The notes beneath the pieces were generated by a model. The model did no database searches and had not been told where the DNA came from. It saw only the letters and a list, made by a program, of their open reading frames with translations. A DNA stretch of 64,000 nt, taken from assembly GCA_043228905.1 (NCBI GenBank), contig JBHGNT010000009.1, positions 13,144,001 through 13,208,000 on the forward strand, given 5' to 3'. Each line of letters begins with the position of its first letter. Within the stretch, counting starts at the first letter, position 1. Shown here in pieces: positions 43,455-55,446 of this stretch. The DNA is from Azolla caroliniana (taxonomy: Eukaryota; Polypodiophyta). The position numbers were made by a program, and so were the translations under genes.

Positions 43455-43540
43455 GTGTGCGTTTGCAATTCTCTGTTCGCGAAATGAGAAGGCCTCGATT
43501 CTTGCGCATGCGCACGTCGTGTACTATAATAGCAATGAAG

Positions 43541-43580
43541 TGCCACGTGGCGGCGTTTTAATGTGCTATAAATAGCCCAC
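43541..43580. promoter_or_regulatory. G-box and TATA-like pair upstream of the extra ORF
   Basis: CACGTG palindrome at 43544-43549 and CTATAAATAG at 43566-43575. Read on the minus strand, the CTATTTATAG sequence lies about 110 bp before the extra ORF's ATG; read on the plus strand, it is a better TATA box that would direct an antisense transcript into pol. Promoter activity is inferred. Confidence 0.4.
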
Positions 43581-43739
43581 TACGTTGCTTTTCAAATTGC
43601 CCGTTCACTCCTCCCTTTTTATTGCATGTGACCGTTCGCTCAGGCCATTGCAAGATTTGGGTTTGATTGGATCTGATTTGATTTTCTTTTTTTCTTTCTT
43701 TATTATTTATTTATTTTTCTTTTAAATTTCGCTCGTCTT

Positions 43740-45000
43740 AATCCGTATCCAGCCCAAATGAACCCTTCTCCGGATTGTTGTCCCTTTCACCGGTTCCGTG
43801 CTTGCCAATTGCTTGACCAGTTATCGTCTCGTCCTGCTTACCGGTGTCCGGTTCGGTGTCAGCCTTTGTCTGTTCAAACGGGTTTCTTGGCATATGGTTT
43901 GAGTCAAAACCCATTGATCCATTTACCCATAACTTCTCCAGCAAGTGTCCGTAGCTGGTAGGAACCGTTAAACTCCCGTGTAATCCAATATGGTCTGGTC
44001 CATCGAAACCGTAGTTTCCCCGACATCTTAGCCATCCGGGTTTGGAATACAAGTACCGGCTTGCCAGTCACGAACATTTTTTCGTTACATTTCCGGTGTC
44101 GATCGACGAACGCTTTCCTTCTCCGTTGCTCCAGTTCCATGTGCATCAGGCTGGCTATCTGGTGTTCCTCTAGTTCGCATAGTGCTGCTAGCCGGATTGT
44201 TTCCGACTCCTTGTTTAGGCGTTCCCAAACCTGTAACCTCAAACTGGGAACCTGGAATTCGATCGCATTACCGCTTCCAATACGAATGCTAATCGGAAAG
44301 GCGTTGTCCTGATACTTGTCTTATACGCTATCCGGTAGGTCCAGAGTGCATTGTGCAGCTTTGTATCCCAATCTGTCCGGTTGTCATTGACGATTTTCCA
44401 CAAGATGTTTTGTAGCATCTTATTTGTGGATTCGGCTAATCCGTTGGCTTGCGGATAATACGGAGTGCTTCGCTTGTGCACCACCGCATAGAATGTCGTC
44501 AAGCTCTCCACCACTTGTCCTAGGAAATGCCCACCTTGGTCGCTGATTAGCTCGATCAGACATCCATACTGGCACCAGATATATTCATATAAAAACTTTG
44601 CCGTGGATGTTGCGGTGTTGTCACGTAGTGCAGTAGTCCGTAGCGACAATCACGTATCGGTTGCCGATTCTCATTGATGGTGGTTTAAATGGGCCGACGA
44701 AGTCCAGCCCCCATTTCTGAAATGGTTCCAATGGCAGCACCGGCTGGTGAGGCATTCTTGCCTATTCCATTGGTTGGCCCATCCGCTAACATAAATCACA
44801 TTCTTTAGCATGCCAGACAACATCTTTTAATGTTGTCGGCCACCATAGGCCACTCTGCCATATTTTCCTTGCTGTAGCGTCCCCAGCATAATGCCCTCCG
44901 GCAACACCGCAGTGTGCTTCGTGTAGTATTTGGTCTTTTTCGTCGTTGTGCACCACGCGCCGCCATATGCCATCCGCGCCTTTACGATACAATGTTTCCT
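43740..45000 (-). pseudogene. Gypsy integrase
   Basis: H2C2 zinc region (ILHEAHCGVAGGHYAGDATARKIWQSGLWW, 44786-44992), core with SDQGGHFLGQV and YYPQANGLAESTNK (44239-44649), and the C-terminal VFVTGKPVLVFQTRM... RWTRPYWITREFNGSYQLR block (43740-44242). Frameshifts separate the blocks. Confidence 0.88.
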
Positions 45001-46463
45001 GCAGTAGGCAGAAGTGTCGGCTTTGTACTGCTAATCATTTCCGCTCTTCTTTGTTCATCTCATTTGGAGGTAATCCGGTTCTCAAGAAATGGTGCATGTT
45101 AGTGAGCCACTTGTCCTCCTTGACGACCGTACCATATGTTGCCGTTTCTGTTGTGACCCTAAACAACTCTGCATCCAGAAACTCATCTGGGACTCCGTCA
45201 TCGGTTTCACCGGAGTCTAACTAGCTCAAATAATCCGCAACTCCATGTTGTATGCCTGGCCGATGAAATATCTCGAACTCAAATTCCTGTAATAATAATG
45301 TCCACCAGGCCAGCTTACCCGTGAGTGATGCTTTTGAGACCAAGTAAAGTAGCGCCGAATGGTCTACATGAAAGGAAAATTTCCTCCCCAATAGGTATTG
45401 TCGGAACTTGGTGACGTTGTAGATCATGCCCAAGGCTTCTCTTTCCGTCGTTGAGTAATTACGTTCCGCCTGGGATAGGTTCCGACTAGCATAATACAAG
45501 GGCCGGTACCACTTGGGTTCGGTAAGCTGCATTAATGCGCCCCCAATTGCTATGTCGGACGCGTCTACGAATACGTGGAATTCTTTAGACCAATCAGAGG
45601 TTGCAGCACTGGTGCTTGTGATAGTAGCACTTGTAATGCTCGGTAAGCCTTCTCTTTTGTGTCTGTCCATTGAAATGGTGTCTGGTGCACCGCAACATGC
45701 AATGGTGTGGCCAAGTCTGCCAGATACCAGAGCATCCGGCTATGCCACCGGATTTGTCCTAGGAACCGACTCAATGCTTTCGTTGTGGTGGGTGCCAGTG
45801 CCTCCAAAATTGCTTTGACCTTGTCCAGGTCTACTGCAATACCATCCTTGCTAACGACGTGGCCTAGTAATGCACCGCTTGACACACCGAACACGCATTT
45901 TGCTGGGTTAAGGCTTAACCAGTAAACCCTACATTTCTCAAGGCATAGTCGGAGGTGTTGGAGGTGTTCCCCTTCCCGGCTGTACATTTCTCACCCACCA
46001 CGGCGAAATCGTCTAGGAACACCTACATGAATGCTGGAATAAATTCTCCGAAAGTCTCCATGATTATCCACTGAAAGGTTTTTAGCGTCGTTTTAAGTCT
46101 GAACATCATGACTATGGCAACAAATACTCCCCATTCGGTAACAAAAGCGGTTTTCCCCTAGTCGTCGGGGTGCATCCGGATCTGATTATAGCCGCTGAAT
46201 CCGTCTAGGAAACTATAAACTTCGTGACCTGCTACTGCATCCAGGACTCCATCCGTAAAAGGGAGTTGGAAGGCGTCGGTTACCGTTTCCGCATTCAACT
46301 TCCGGTAGTCGACACATACCCTGATTTTTCCGTTCTTTTTTAGTACGACGACTATCGGACTCAGCCATGTCACCTTCTTGTCGATTTCGTCCTTTACTTT
46401 TGCTGCATAGTTAGGGTTCATCTGGTAGCGTCGTTGCGCCACCGGCTTGGCATCCTTACTCAA
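45001..46463 (-). pseudogene. Gypsy reverse transcriptase and RNase H
   Basis: RT start GKIRVCVDYRKLN and FLDGFSGYNQI (46158-46463), a catalytic FLDDF-type box at about 45995-46015, LNPAKCVFGVSSGALLGHVVSKDGI (45700-45987), and RNase H FHVFVDASDIAIGGAL, TTEREALGMIY, FHVDHSALLYL (45221-45670). Several stops and shifts. Confidence 0.9.
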
Positions 46464-47460
46464 ATGTATCTAGTGTTGATACAACTGAGGATCTAGCACC
46501 CACATGTCCTCATAAGACCACGCGAACACGTCCCGAAACTCCTTTAATAAGGTGATCATTGCCGTCTTCCTTTCTGGAGTCATTTCTTTGGCGATGTGAA
46601 CCGGTCTTGCGTCTTCTGCGGTGCCTAGGTTTACCTCTTCCAACTGAGAGGCTTTTACGCGTTGAGATACTCCAAAGCTTCTTGCGCTTGCCGTAACTCT
46701 CTGATGGCTTCTTTATCCGGTTCTTCATCGGCATCCTTCGGTTGCATTATATATGGTGCCACTGCTTCGTCGACATCAACTTCAAATAAAGGTACGATTT
46801 TCGAATTCTCCTGTAAGTACTGATTGACCTCTTCATTAGCCAATCCTTCAAGCATGTTGACACATTCCGCATATAGCGATGTTAGCTCCTTGCCAGTACT
46901 CGAACGTGGTTGTGTAGGTACTCGTACTTTTTCTTTGCCGCGCCGGAAAGTAATTATGTTTTTCCGCCAGTTTTGCTTGATGTGCGCTATTTTTAGCCAT
47001 GGGCGGCCCATCAACAGTGGGTATGCTCCTTGTGCATTATGTTGGAGGACTACTGCCGAAATGCGGAATGCGTGACCTCCGATAGTTACTTCCAAGTCTC
47101 GTATCAATCCGGTAGGTCTTACTGAACTTGTGTCCGCCATCCGGAGCCAAAACGGGCACGACTCCCAGTCATGGATTCCTAGGGTATTACAAGTCCGGAG
47201 GCTAATCATGTTCACGGCTGATCCTCTGTTTCTAATCGTTCTAGATAGCTCTTGTCCCTTGACGATGGTTGTGATAGCTGGATTGCTCGTGTCCACTACT
47301 ATCGGTCCTTCCTCCGGATTAGAGAAGAACGTCGGAGCCGGTGGTGTGTCGACCGCAGTCATTCCCGTCTTCAGTCCTTCTGTAAACCGAGGTACTAATT
47401 GCAATAGATGACCTAATGGCAATGTGATTTGGCATTCTTGCAATGCCTGCCATGTTGGGT
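46464..47460 (-). pseudogene. Gypsy protease
   Basis: The frame 46655-47443 has an aspartic protease-like core RGSAVNMIS in place of the usual D-S/T-G, followed by LEVTIGGHAFRISAVVLQHNAQGAYPLLMGRPWL, the second half of the fold. Loss of the catalytic Asp would inactivate it. Confidence 0.8.
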
Positions 47461-49450
47461 TTTCCGCCTAGCTATTGCCGGTGGGCTCCTCTGGATTCTC
47501 TTTTTGTTGTTCTAGTTCTGCCATATTCCGCTCATTTGCCTTCTTTACCCATTTGGTGGCCTGCTTCTGGATGGCTTCTTGGGTTTCCCATTCCGTTGCT
47601 TTTCCTTTTGATCGGGTGGTCACTTGTTGTATGTCCGCGACTTCCGCTACCACCATGTTTACTGTTGGTCGCTTATCGTAGCTTTTCGCCAAACATTGGT
47701 TACTGTAGTGTCCCTCTTGTCGGCAATAGTAGCAACAAGCCTTCTGGGTGTTGCTAGACTCTGCTATCGCTCTGACACCTAGTTGAGGTCCTGTTGTAAG
47801 TGCTTGGCCTTGGTCTGCTGGTTGGGTGCTTGGTGTACCCTTTCCCGGCTCCCGTTGGTTATCCCCTTTTTTATTGAAATGCCGTTTTTTGTTGAAATGC
47901 TTTTTGTTCCGGTAATCCTGTCGGGGCCAGCCGTCATACTTTCCATAGTCCTCCCTTCGTGGGTTGTAACCGGGGGAGTGATCCCGGTTGTATCGCTCAT
48001 TCCGTTCCCTATTATAGTCCCGATCTCTATCATATCTATCATACCGGTTGCGGTCATAAGCGTCTCTTCGATCACTGTACCGGACATCTTGTGCCGGCCG
48101 GTAACGCTCCTCTCACCGCCAACGCTCTTCTTCCTTCTCCTGGTTGCTCCGTGGTTCGATTTCATGGACCAGTGGCGCTTGCTGATTCAACAAGTTATAC
48201 TCGCACCGATCCATTGTGTGGTTTCTGGAATGGCAAAGCAAGCATTGAGAACGCATGGTGCACTCCAGCGCCAAGTGTCCGGCATTCAGGCAAGTCGTAC
48301 ATTGAATTGCTTGTCGAAATCAGAGGTCTCCATCGGTTGGTAACGTTCGTTCGAGTGCCCACATCGTCAGCCATGAGCTAGAGTTTTCCATTTCCCTGAC
48401 TCGGTCTATGACTTGGTCGACGGAACTCGTGCGGAAATCAATGACTGTGCACACCGTTCGTAGGGGTTCCCAGAGTGCTACTAGGAATATCGCCTTAGCC
48501 TCTTCCTCCGGTGGTGCCCGACTGAGTTGGCTGTGCATTCTTTGGAATCGGATTACAAATTGTTGAATGTTCTCCGTGGGCTCCTGTCAGATGGTATAAA
48601 ATAGGCCGACCATTTCTCGTTGATCCACCTCTTTGTGAAAAAAGTGTAAGAATTTAGTTTTCAATGCCTCAAACGTCGTGATGCTGCTGGGATCTTGCAT
48701 CAGGCGCCATCTGGTGGCAGGCCCTTCTAGGGTCATGCTGAACTCTGCCATCTTTCAGCATTCTGCTTCAGCCGCGGTTAAGCGTTGTGACACATGATTC
48801 GCTTCCTAGGTCTGCTGAAATGCATAGATGTGGGCCTCTACATCCAGATCATCCGGATACTTGGGATATTGAAATGGCATGTCGTCGTCCAGTGTTGGAA
48901 TGCGGACTGGTGGTGTCGAAGGTCTCTCCTCCTCCTCTGTCGAAGGTCTTTCTTCCTTTGTGGGAGGTCTTGCTTCCTCTGTGGGAGGTCTTGCCTCCGC
49001 TGCTTCGGGTGTCGGGGGTTGCTCAGCCCTTGGCCAGTCTGTGGCTTCCAGCTCTGTCAATTCTGGTTCCGGTGTCGGTAAGGTATCCGATTCCTCGTCC
49101 GCCGGTCCATCTGGGGTCTCGTGACTGCTACCGTAATTGGAATGATTGCTATGGTTCTGAATCGCCTTCTCCTGCAGCTAATGCCTGCAGAAGGGATTCC
49201 GCTTCCTGAAGACTACTTAAGTTGCCTCCTTCGTCGGGGTGGAAATCTTGTTGCAAATGGATCACTCACCGGATCACTTTGGAAAATGATTGATCCGCAC
49301 GAATCTCTTCCGCCGCCTGTTGGAAGGCCTCTCGCTTCCACAGCCGCTCAACAAGTCTCCTTGCTCGATCCGTAACCGGTCCGTCTGTTGGTCTAGCCAT
49401 CCATTCCCGCTGTTGTTCGTTGCGCTTATGCAGGAATCGTGGTTGCCAAA
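47461..49450 (-). pseudogene. Gypsy gag
   Basis: N-terminal acidic/proline-rich part with tandem RPPTEEARPPTKEERPSTEE units (48806-49060), gag core (QRMHSQLSRAPPEEEAKAIFLVALW, 48320-48538), an Arg/Tyr/Asp-rich stretch (about 47950-48110) and a CCHC knuckle CYYCRQEGHYSNQC near 47700. Stops and shifts throughout. Confidence 0.82.
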
Positions 49451-49454
49451 AACT

Positions 49455-49881
49455 TGTTAGGATCTCGGTCCCTCCGGATGGGATACGAGTACCCTGCATC
49501 GAAAGACTCGGTGAGAACCGAATGTGGAGTACCCGGCAATGGAAGACCCGGTGAGAACCGGATGATGCAGACCTGGCGAGAACTGGATGACGAGTACCCG
49601 GCAGGAAGACCCGGTGAGAACCGGATGATGCAGACCCGGTGAGAACTGGATGACGGGTACCCGGCAAAGAAGAACCGGTGACAACCGGATGTTGCAGGCC
49701 TGGTGAGAACCTCTCACTGGATGAAGGGACATATATGTAGATATGTTTTTGAGAGCCCATTGGGGCTATATTTGTAAATAGTCCTAATGTCATATTAGTA
49801 TAAATGTGACCTAGGGCAAACAGCGTGTTAGATCACAGTAGTTGTTATTATCTTCGTATAGTGTAATTGGTGTAATGACTG

Positions 49882-49925
<44 letters not shown>

Positions 49926-50200
49926 TACATAGCATGTCTCTGTTGTAACCGCCGCCAGGCGAAGATTGTGAGCAAGAGGTCGTTGCCTCTATGCTCCCTG
50001 TTGTACTCCTTGACATAGTGATAGTTTGGAGTCTGTGGACTCCCGTGGTTTTTCCCTCTCAGGGTTCTCCACGCTAACATCTTGTGTATTCTCCTTTTGT
50101 TTGTGCACTTACCTCCATTCCCATTTCTATTGTGTTTGATTGTCATCAAGTGATCTACACTTCGGTTGTGGCCAGAGATTATTCCGCATATTTCTCGTCA
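49455..50200 (+). mobile_element. Solo LTR (family D), inside the Gypsy leader
   Basis: 746 bp, TGTTAGG to CGTCA, near-matching target duplication AAACT/AAATT. Contains 40-bp-type tandem units with CCCGGTGAGAACCGGATG (49506-49710) and a (GA)n run at 49889-49921. Homologous to the solo LTR at 53065-53828. It sits within a few bases of the Gypsy primer site. Confidence 0.85.
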
Positions 50201-50206
50201 AAATTG

Positions 50207-50598
50207 TGTTACTCCTAAGGGCCGGACAATAGCCTAACACAGGGTGCTACGGCGAGGTAACTTAGACTAACAATTGATCAGACCTTTATCGGCTACTTAA
50301 GCAACATAGCATGAAACTTAATACACGCTTAAGATAGAAAGTGATAGCACAGAACGGTAATCCGTCGTGATTTACAATGTAACCGGGCCCTTTTATAGAT
50401 CACCGGCTTTGCATACAAAACGGTGCCAACCGGCACACTGATATGAACCGGTCCGGATCCGGATCGGCATATCGATTCCAGTCCATTCGTTCACTTCTCA
50501 AAATATACTTAATTACTAATTATTCTAATAACAGCTTCCGATAATTCTTGCCCTTTCAAATTTTGGATTGTCCTCCACTCCTTGCTAGCTGGCTAACA
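50207..50598 (-). repeat. 5' LTR of the large Gypsy
   Basis: 392 bp, partner of 39999-40455. Confidence 0.88.
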
Positions 50599-51180
50599 AT
50601 CGATGGCACTTTGACTGTCGTAGTAGAGCCAAAATACCTCCTACTGGATCCCTAGCTCTCCAATAAAGTGCTTCATCCAGATTACCTCTTTACCGCCTTC
50701 TACTCCACTTCCGTTGTCAATATTTCAACAGACTCTGCAACGTTGATTGCCACGATACAACTCCCCCTGCATATGTCATGGCGTATCCGGATGTAGACCG
50801 GTTGGTATCTACATCAACCGACATGTCCGAATTGGTGAAGCCTTCCAATAGGGGTTTACCTGAGCCAAATCAGAGGCACAAGTCGATCAAAATCCACTCA
50901 CCATGCTAGAAACCCTTCACCATGCTCCGGGCTTTGTATCTCGGTGGGTTTTCGGCGTCTCCTAGTTTCAGCTTGTACACCCACTTGTTCCGAAGCGCTC
51001 TCTTTCCTTTCGACAGCTCTGTTAATTCATATGTGTGGTTCTCATGTAGGGAATCCATCTCATCCTACATGACACTTATCCACTTGTGGATGTGGGTGTC
51101 TTTCTTTGCTTCTTCGAAGCTTTCCGACTCCCCCTCGTCAGTCAATAGAAAATACTACTCTGCATCCAGAAATCTCTAGG
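50599..51180 (-). pseudogene. Copia RNase H fused to RT start by deletion
   Basis: Upper part reads SFEEAKKDTHIHKWISVMQDEMDSL and NKWVYKLKLGD (RT start, about 50940-51180). The lower part is RNase H (50599-50900, degenerate). The central RT with its YxDD box is absent, so about 1 kb was deleted. Confidence 0.75.
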
Positions 51181-52300
51181 GGGTCTTTCTCTCTCTTAGA
51201 GGATATCTAGGTCCTTGGTTTTCGACCACCGGTTCCTCTGTCTGTTTCTCATCCGAATCCGATTCAAGGTCGTGTCCGGTTCCGGTGTCCGATTCTTCTT
51301 CTTTGGTCGATTCGGTTCTTTGTTCAAATCCGGCCGGTTCATCATGGTCTTGGGTTGACATCCAACTTCTGACCGGATGTGTCCTAACATCTTCCAACCA
51401 ATTTCTGTCGGTCGATCCGGAGTCGACTGTCTTCTTCTCCGACTCCCAATCAGTAATGGTCTTGTCTTCCATAAAGCCTATGTCCCGACTCCGAAAAACC
51501 TTCATGTCGACCAAGTCCCATACTCGATAGCCAAACTCATCATCATAGTATCCAAAGAATATACATGGCCTGGACTTCGGGTCCAATTTTGCTCTCTTGT
51601 CCTTTGCTACACATACGTAGGCGAGACAACTGAACACCTTCAAGTGCCGGTAGGACACGCCTTTACCAGTCCATACTCTTTATGGTGTGTCTCCATCCAA
51701 GGGCGCTGAGGGTGATCTATTTATCACATATGTCATTGTCATCAGCGCCTCAGCCCAAAATTTCTTGGATAACTTAGCATTTGCCAACATGCTCTGGACT
51801 CTCTCAATCATCACTGTCTGATTCATCCTTTCAGCCAATCTGTTCAGCTCCGGTGTCTTTGGCACAGTATATTCGAGCTGGATTCCCTTTGACCGATAAT
51901 ACTCCTCGAACTGCCCCGGTACTCACCACCGTTGTCGGCTCAAATTGCTTTCAGCTTCCGGCCAGTTTTCCTTTCCATTCTTGCATGGAATTCCTTCAAG
52001 AAGGTCAACACCCGATCCTTCATCTTCAGCAGTGAGACCCGCAACTTCCGGTGGTGGTAATCTATGAATGTCACAAAGTATTGTGATCCGGCATGTGACT
52101 TCGTGTCCACTTGGCATACATCGATATGCACAAGTTCCAATGGTTCTTTTCATCTTGTCGGTGGTCGGGTTGGGAAAGAGGTTCGGTTCTGCTTGCCAGC
52201 CAAACAGTCAATGCACTTCTCAAGCTACACGTCTTTCATCTCCGGAATGAGGTTATCTTCGGCAAGTCTCCGCATTCCCTTCTGGCTCATATTGCACAAC
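51181..52300 (-). pseudogene. Copia integrase
   Basis: ELVHIDVCQVDTKSHAGSQYFVTFIDYHHRK (52000-52140), LNRLAERMNQTVMIERVQSMLANAKLSKKFWAEALMTMTYVINRSPS (51700-51840) and FGYYDDEFGYRVWDLVDMKVFRSRDIGF (51430-51600) are Copia integrase core and C-terminal sequence. Many stops. Confidence 0.88.
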
Positions 52301-52920
52301 CTCTTGTGCCACAACTCACCGGCAATGTCAGATACCACGTTCACTTCTTCCTGGCATAACCGAGCATGCATCAGGTATAATGTGTTCATCCTCCGAGCTC
52401 AAGCCACGATCAAGCTTCCTTTGCTGAATTTTATAATTCTGTTTCGGATGCTACCCATGTAGCCTTCATCATCCAATTGATCGGCTGATATCAGGTTCAA
52501 CCGAACCTCCGGAATGTGTTGGACATCCTTCATCAGCAACTTGCACCCGGTTGACGTTGTCAGTCACATGTCTCCTATGCCAACGATTCGGCATGTAACA
52601 TCATTCCCCATCCTCACACAGTCGTGATCTCCAACTTTTTAGGATGCGAAAAACTTTCGGTCGGGGGTCAGATGGAATGATGCTTTGGAGTCGACCACCC
52701 ATGTACTAACAAGATGGAGCTCGCTCTCGTCTGTGATGAGTAGCAGTTCTTCTTCACTTGTCGCGATTGCCAACGTTCCTCTTCTTTCCGAAATCTTCTT
52801 CGGTTCTGGAATGTCGGTAATTCTTCTGGAAGTGCCCCAGCTTTCCGCAATAAAAGCAGGTGGGCCTCCCCCTTGACTTTGACCTCGTCCCCGATTTGTC
52901 CCGGTTCTGGGGACTCCGAT
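52301..52920 (-). pseudogene. Copia protease/gag junction with zinc knuckle
   Basis: CCHC knuckle PTCFYCGKLGHFQKNYRH at about 52810-52870, with degenerate protease sequence below it. Interrupted at about 52920 by an insertion. Confidence 0.8.
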
Positions 52921-54150
52921 GATAGAGTTTTGGCAACTCTATATGCACGGCAAAACACATAATAGGCCCCCACCCCAAGCTCAACAAATAACATATATGT
53001 ATAGAAATAGGAACATAGACATAAACAAACAAGGTAGATATAGAAGGAAGAATGAAACTATTATTGTTAGGAAACAGGTCCCTCTGGATGGGAAATGAGA
53101 AGAACAGTACTGATGAGCAAACTCGGCCGAGGCTGATAGGCCGATGATGAAACCGGATGTGGAGTACCCGGCTACGGAAGACTCGGTGATAACCGGATGT
53201 GGAGTACCCAGAAACGGAAGACCCGGTGAGAACCGGATGTGGTGTACCTGGCTACGGAGGACCCGGTGAGAACCGGATGTGGAGTACCCGGCAACGGAAG
53301 ACCCGGTGAGAACCGGATGACATGTGCCCAACAAGCGCCGGATGATGCAGGCCCGGTGAGGAGTGCTCACTGAATGAAGGGACATATTCGTAAATATATT
53401 TCTGAGAGTCCATCGGGGCTATATTTGTAAATAGCCGAAAAGTCATATTAGTATAAATATGACTTAGGGCAAACATTAGAGTTCTTGTCATTCTTGTTGG
53501 CGCAAGATTAGAGCGCAACAGTGTACAGAGAGAGAGAGAGAGAGAGAAAGAGACGAAGAGTTCGTATCTCTGTTGTAACCACCGCCTGTGGCAAAGACAG
53601 TGAACAAGAGGTCGTTGCCTCTGTGTTCATCTATTGTATATTGCTACATAGTGATAGTTAGCAGTCAGTGGACTGCCGTGGTTTTTTCCCATGTTTGGGT
53701 TTTCCACGTAAACATCCCGTGTACTCTTCTCTCCATTATGTCGTGCATTCATTCCCGTTTTTTCTGTGTTTGATTCTAAGCTTGGTTGTGGCCGAGCGGT
53801 GTTCATCGGGAGCACGTAGTTCCTGACAATTATAATATAAGAATGACACTTGGATGTGTATACAATGTAGAGAGGAAGAGCTCTTGCACATATGACTACG
53901 CTCCACTCAAAAATCTATCTTAACAAGACCCTCTAGCCTTCTTTTATAGTTGTGAGGGACTTTTGCATGAGCACCATTTGTCACACATGTATTTTGCATG
54001 CATACTACTTTTGTATGCATCTACTACATGCATTTATCATTAAGTAATATTGAATATTGAATATAACAAACCAATAATGGCTTGATGGTTAAGCTAGATA
54101 ACTATGAACACATATGTGATGTGTTCAATTCCTTCCAAGTACGAGCTTGA
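52921..54150. mobile_element. Unresolved insertion in Copia gag
   Basis: Splits Copia gag between GRGRNRMF (54150 side) and NRDKSGTRSKSRGR (52920 side). Left end: AGGCCCCCACCCCAAGC, like a polypurine tract, and a TAGAGTT/AACTCTA hairpin. Right end: a tRNA-like segment (about 54072-54137) with TGATGGTTAAG and GTTCAATTCC boxes. Probably a truncated LTR element; exact ends are not placed. It contains the solo LTR 53065-53828. Confidence 0.5.
53065..53828 (+). mobile_element. Solo LTR (family D)
   Basis: 764 bp, TGTTAGG to CTGACA, with perfect target duplication ATTAT (53060-53064, 53829-53833). Four 40-bp tandem units lie at 53181-53340, consensus beginning ACCCGGTGAGAACCGGATGT. A (GA)n run follows at 53527-53548. 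Same family as 49455-50200. Confidence 0.93.
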
Positions 54151-54845
54151 TTTTGAACATCCGATTCCGACCTCTTCCCCGGTTATGGACGTCTTTCGTA
54201 ACCAAGGCCTTCGGATCAGTTCTGGACTCCTGGTCCTTCCGGAGAGCTTCTTCGTTTAACAAGCTTGACTTCACTCTCGCCAGAGATAAGTCCTTTCCTT
54301 CCGGTCCAACATTGCCCAGAGTGACAACCAATGTCTCCCAACTATTCAGAAGGGACCCAAGCAATAACAATGTTAGTACCTCATTGGCTAATGGTACTTC
54401 GAGCAAGGTAGTCTGGTTTATCAGCCCCTGGAAGGTGTTGATATGCTATGCCATGTTGGCGTTGTCTTAATACCGGAACCTCACTATCTTCCGGAATACC
54501 AAGACCCAATTTACGACATTCTTGTTCTCCAACATCGTGCCGATCTTCTTCCAAAGCTCATTGGCCTTGTTCTCTTCATTTAAGTTATTGTACAGGCTCA
54601 TGTTAATGAAGCATCGAATGTATGCCATTGTTTTCATGTGCATTACTTCCCTGGTCGTGGTATTGATCTTGTTCGATCTTTCGTCCCCAAATTGTACCGG
54701 TAGCCATAGATCTTTGACCACCAACATGTCCTTCATCTTCGACTTCCATACAGGGTAGTTGGAGCAGGTGAGTTTGAACATGCCGCCGAATGAGTCTTCC
54801 ATTTTTATTTTTTTTGAAGTTTAGAACTTCGTTCTGATACTAGTT
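54151..54845 (-). pseudogene. Copia gag N terminus
   Basis: Starts MEDSFGGMFKLTCSNYPVWKSKMKDML at 54802, the Copia gag opening. LWKKIGTMLENKN and LANEVLTLLLLGSLLNSWETLVVTL follow in another frame (54125-54406). The 5' LTR and primer site lie just upstream. Confidence 0.88.
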
Positions 54846-55441
54846 TGTAGCAAACAGTGGTTGGGCACAACCGAGTCTCAATCACAATGGAAGAAAAAAA
54901 TAGAACAAAAATCAATATTAATGCACTTACACACAAAATGGGTCGACACAGGATATTAACGTGGAAACCCTAATCGAGGAAAACCACAGGAGTTCTCTGA
55001 CTCCGAACAGAATCACTATAGAGGAGGGGTACAATAGAATGAGACTCAGAGGCAACGACCTCGAGTTCAACATCTTCGCCAAAAGACGGTTACAGTAGAA
55101 GGAGCTTTCTGTGTGTCTCTCTCTCTATCTGTACAATGATAATGATAACGACGACTATAATGATGATCTACGCATAACAATATTGCCATAGTTATATTTA
55201 TACTTAGATAACTTTGGGGCTATTTACAAATATGGTCTCAACGGTCACGTCTGAAAATATTTACCAATATTTTCCTATTTGCTGGTTCATACCAGATCCA
55301 ATTGGACTCCTTCCGGATCCATCTGATACGGTGTCTGGATACCTTCTGGATCCATCCAGTCAGGTTCCTTCATTCGTATCGTCTGATCCAACTAATCCGG
55401 TTCTCATCCAAATCCCATCCGGAGGAACCTTTTTCCGAACA
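54846..55441 (-). repeat. 5' LTR of the large Copia
   Basis: 596 bp, partner of 39203-39770. Confidence 0.9.
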
Positions 55442-55446
55442 GTTAT

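Larger units (their letters stand above)
39999..50598 (-). mobile_element. Gypsy element with an extra 3' ORF
   Basis: LTRs 39999-40455 and 50207-50598 (TGTTACTCC to TAACA). The target duplication is decayed (GTGGA/ATCGA). Gag, protease, RT, RNase H and integrase follow Gypsy order on the minus strand, and about 2.2 kb of further coding sequence follows integrase. No chromodomain was seen, so it fits a non-chromovirus (Tat/Athila-like) plan. A candidate primer site TGGCAACCACGA lies next to the 5' LTR, separated from it by a solo LTR insertion at 49455-50200. Confidence 0.88.
39203..55441 (-). mobile_element. Copia element with several nested insertions
   Basis: LTRs 39203-39770 and 54846-55441 (TGTAGC to AACA) with perfect 5-bp target duplication GTTAT (39198-39202, 55442-55446). 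A TAGTATCAGAAC primer site lies beside the right LTR; a polypurine tract lies at 39771-39780. Own sequence: 39771-39998, 50599-52920 and about 54150-54845. It holds a Gypsy element (39999-50598) and an unresolved insertion (52920-54150). Most of RT is deleted. Confidence 0.9.

Noticed and set aside
42988-43575. Plus-strand ORF of 195 codons
   Set aside because: Antisense to the start of the extra Gypsy ORF, whose frame is longer and extends through 43454-41288. No conserved features were seen on the plus strand.
43566-43575. Plus-strand promoter for a host gene
   Set aside because: A good TATA-like sequence, but no coding region follows on the plus strand, only antisense Gypsy pol.
53110-53155. 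Hammerhead ribozyme core (CTGATGAG ... GAAACC) in the family D LTR
   Set aside because: Stems II and III do not pair convincingly and no conserved cleavage-site stem was seen. Also, no hammerhead core was found in the Penelope pseudo-LTRs, where one might be expected.
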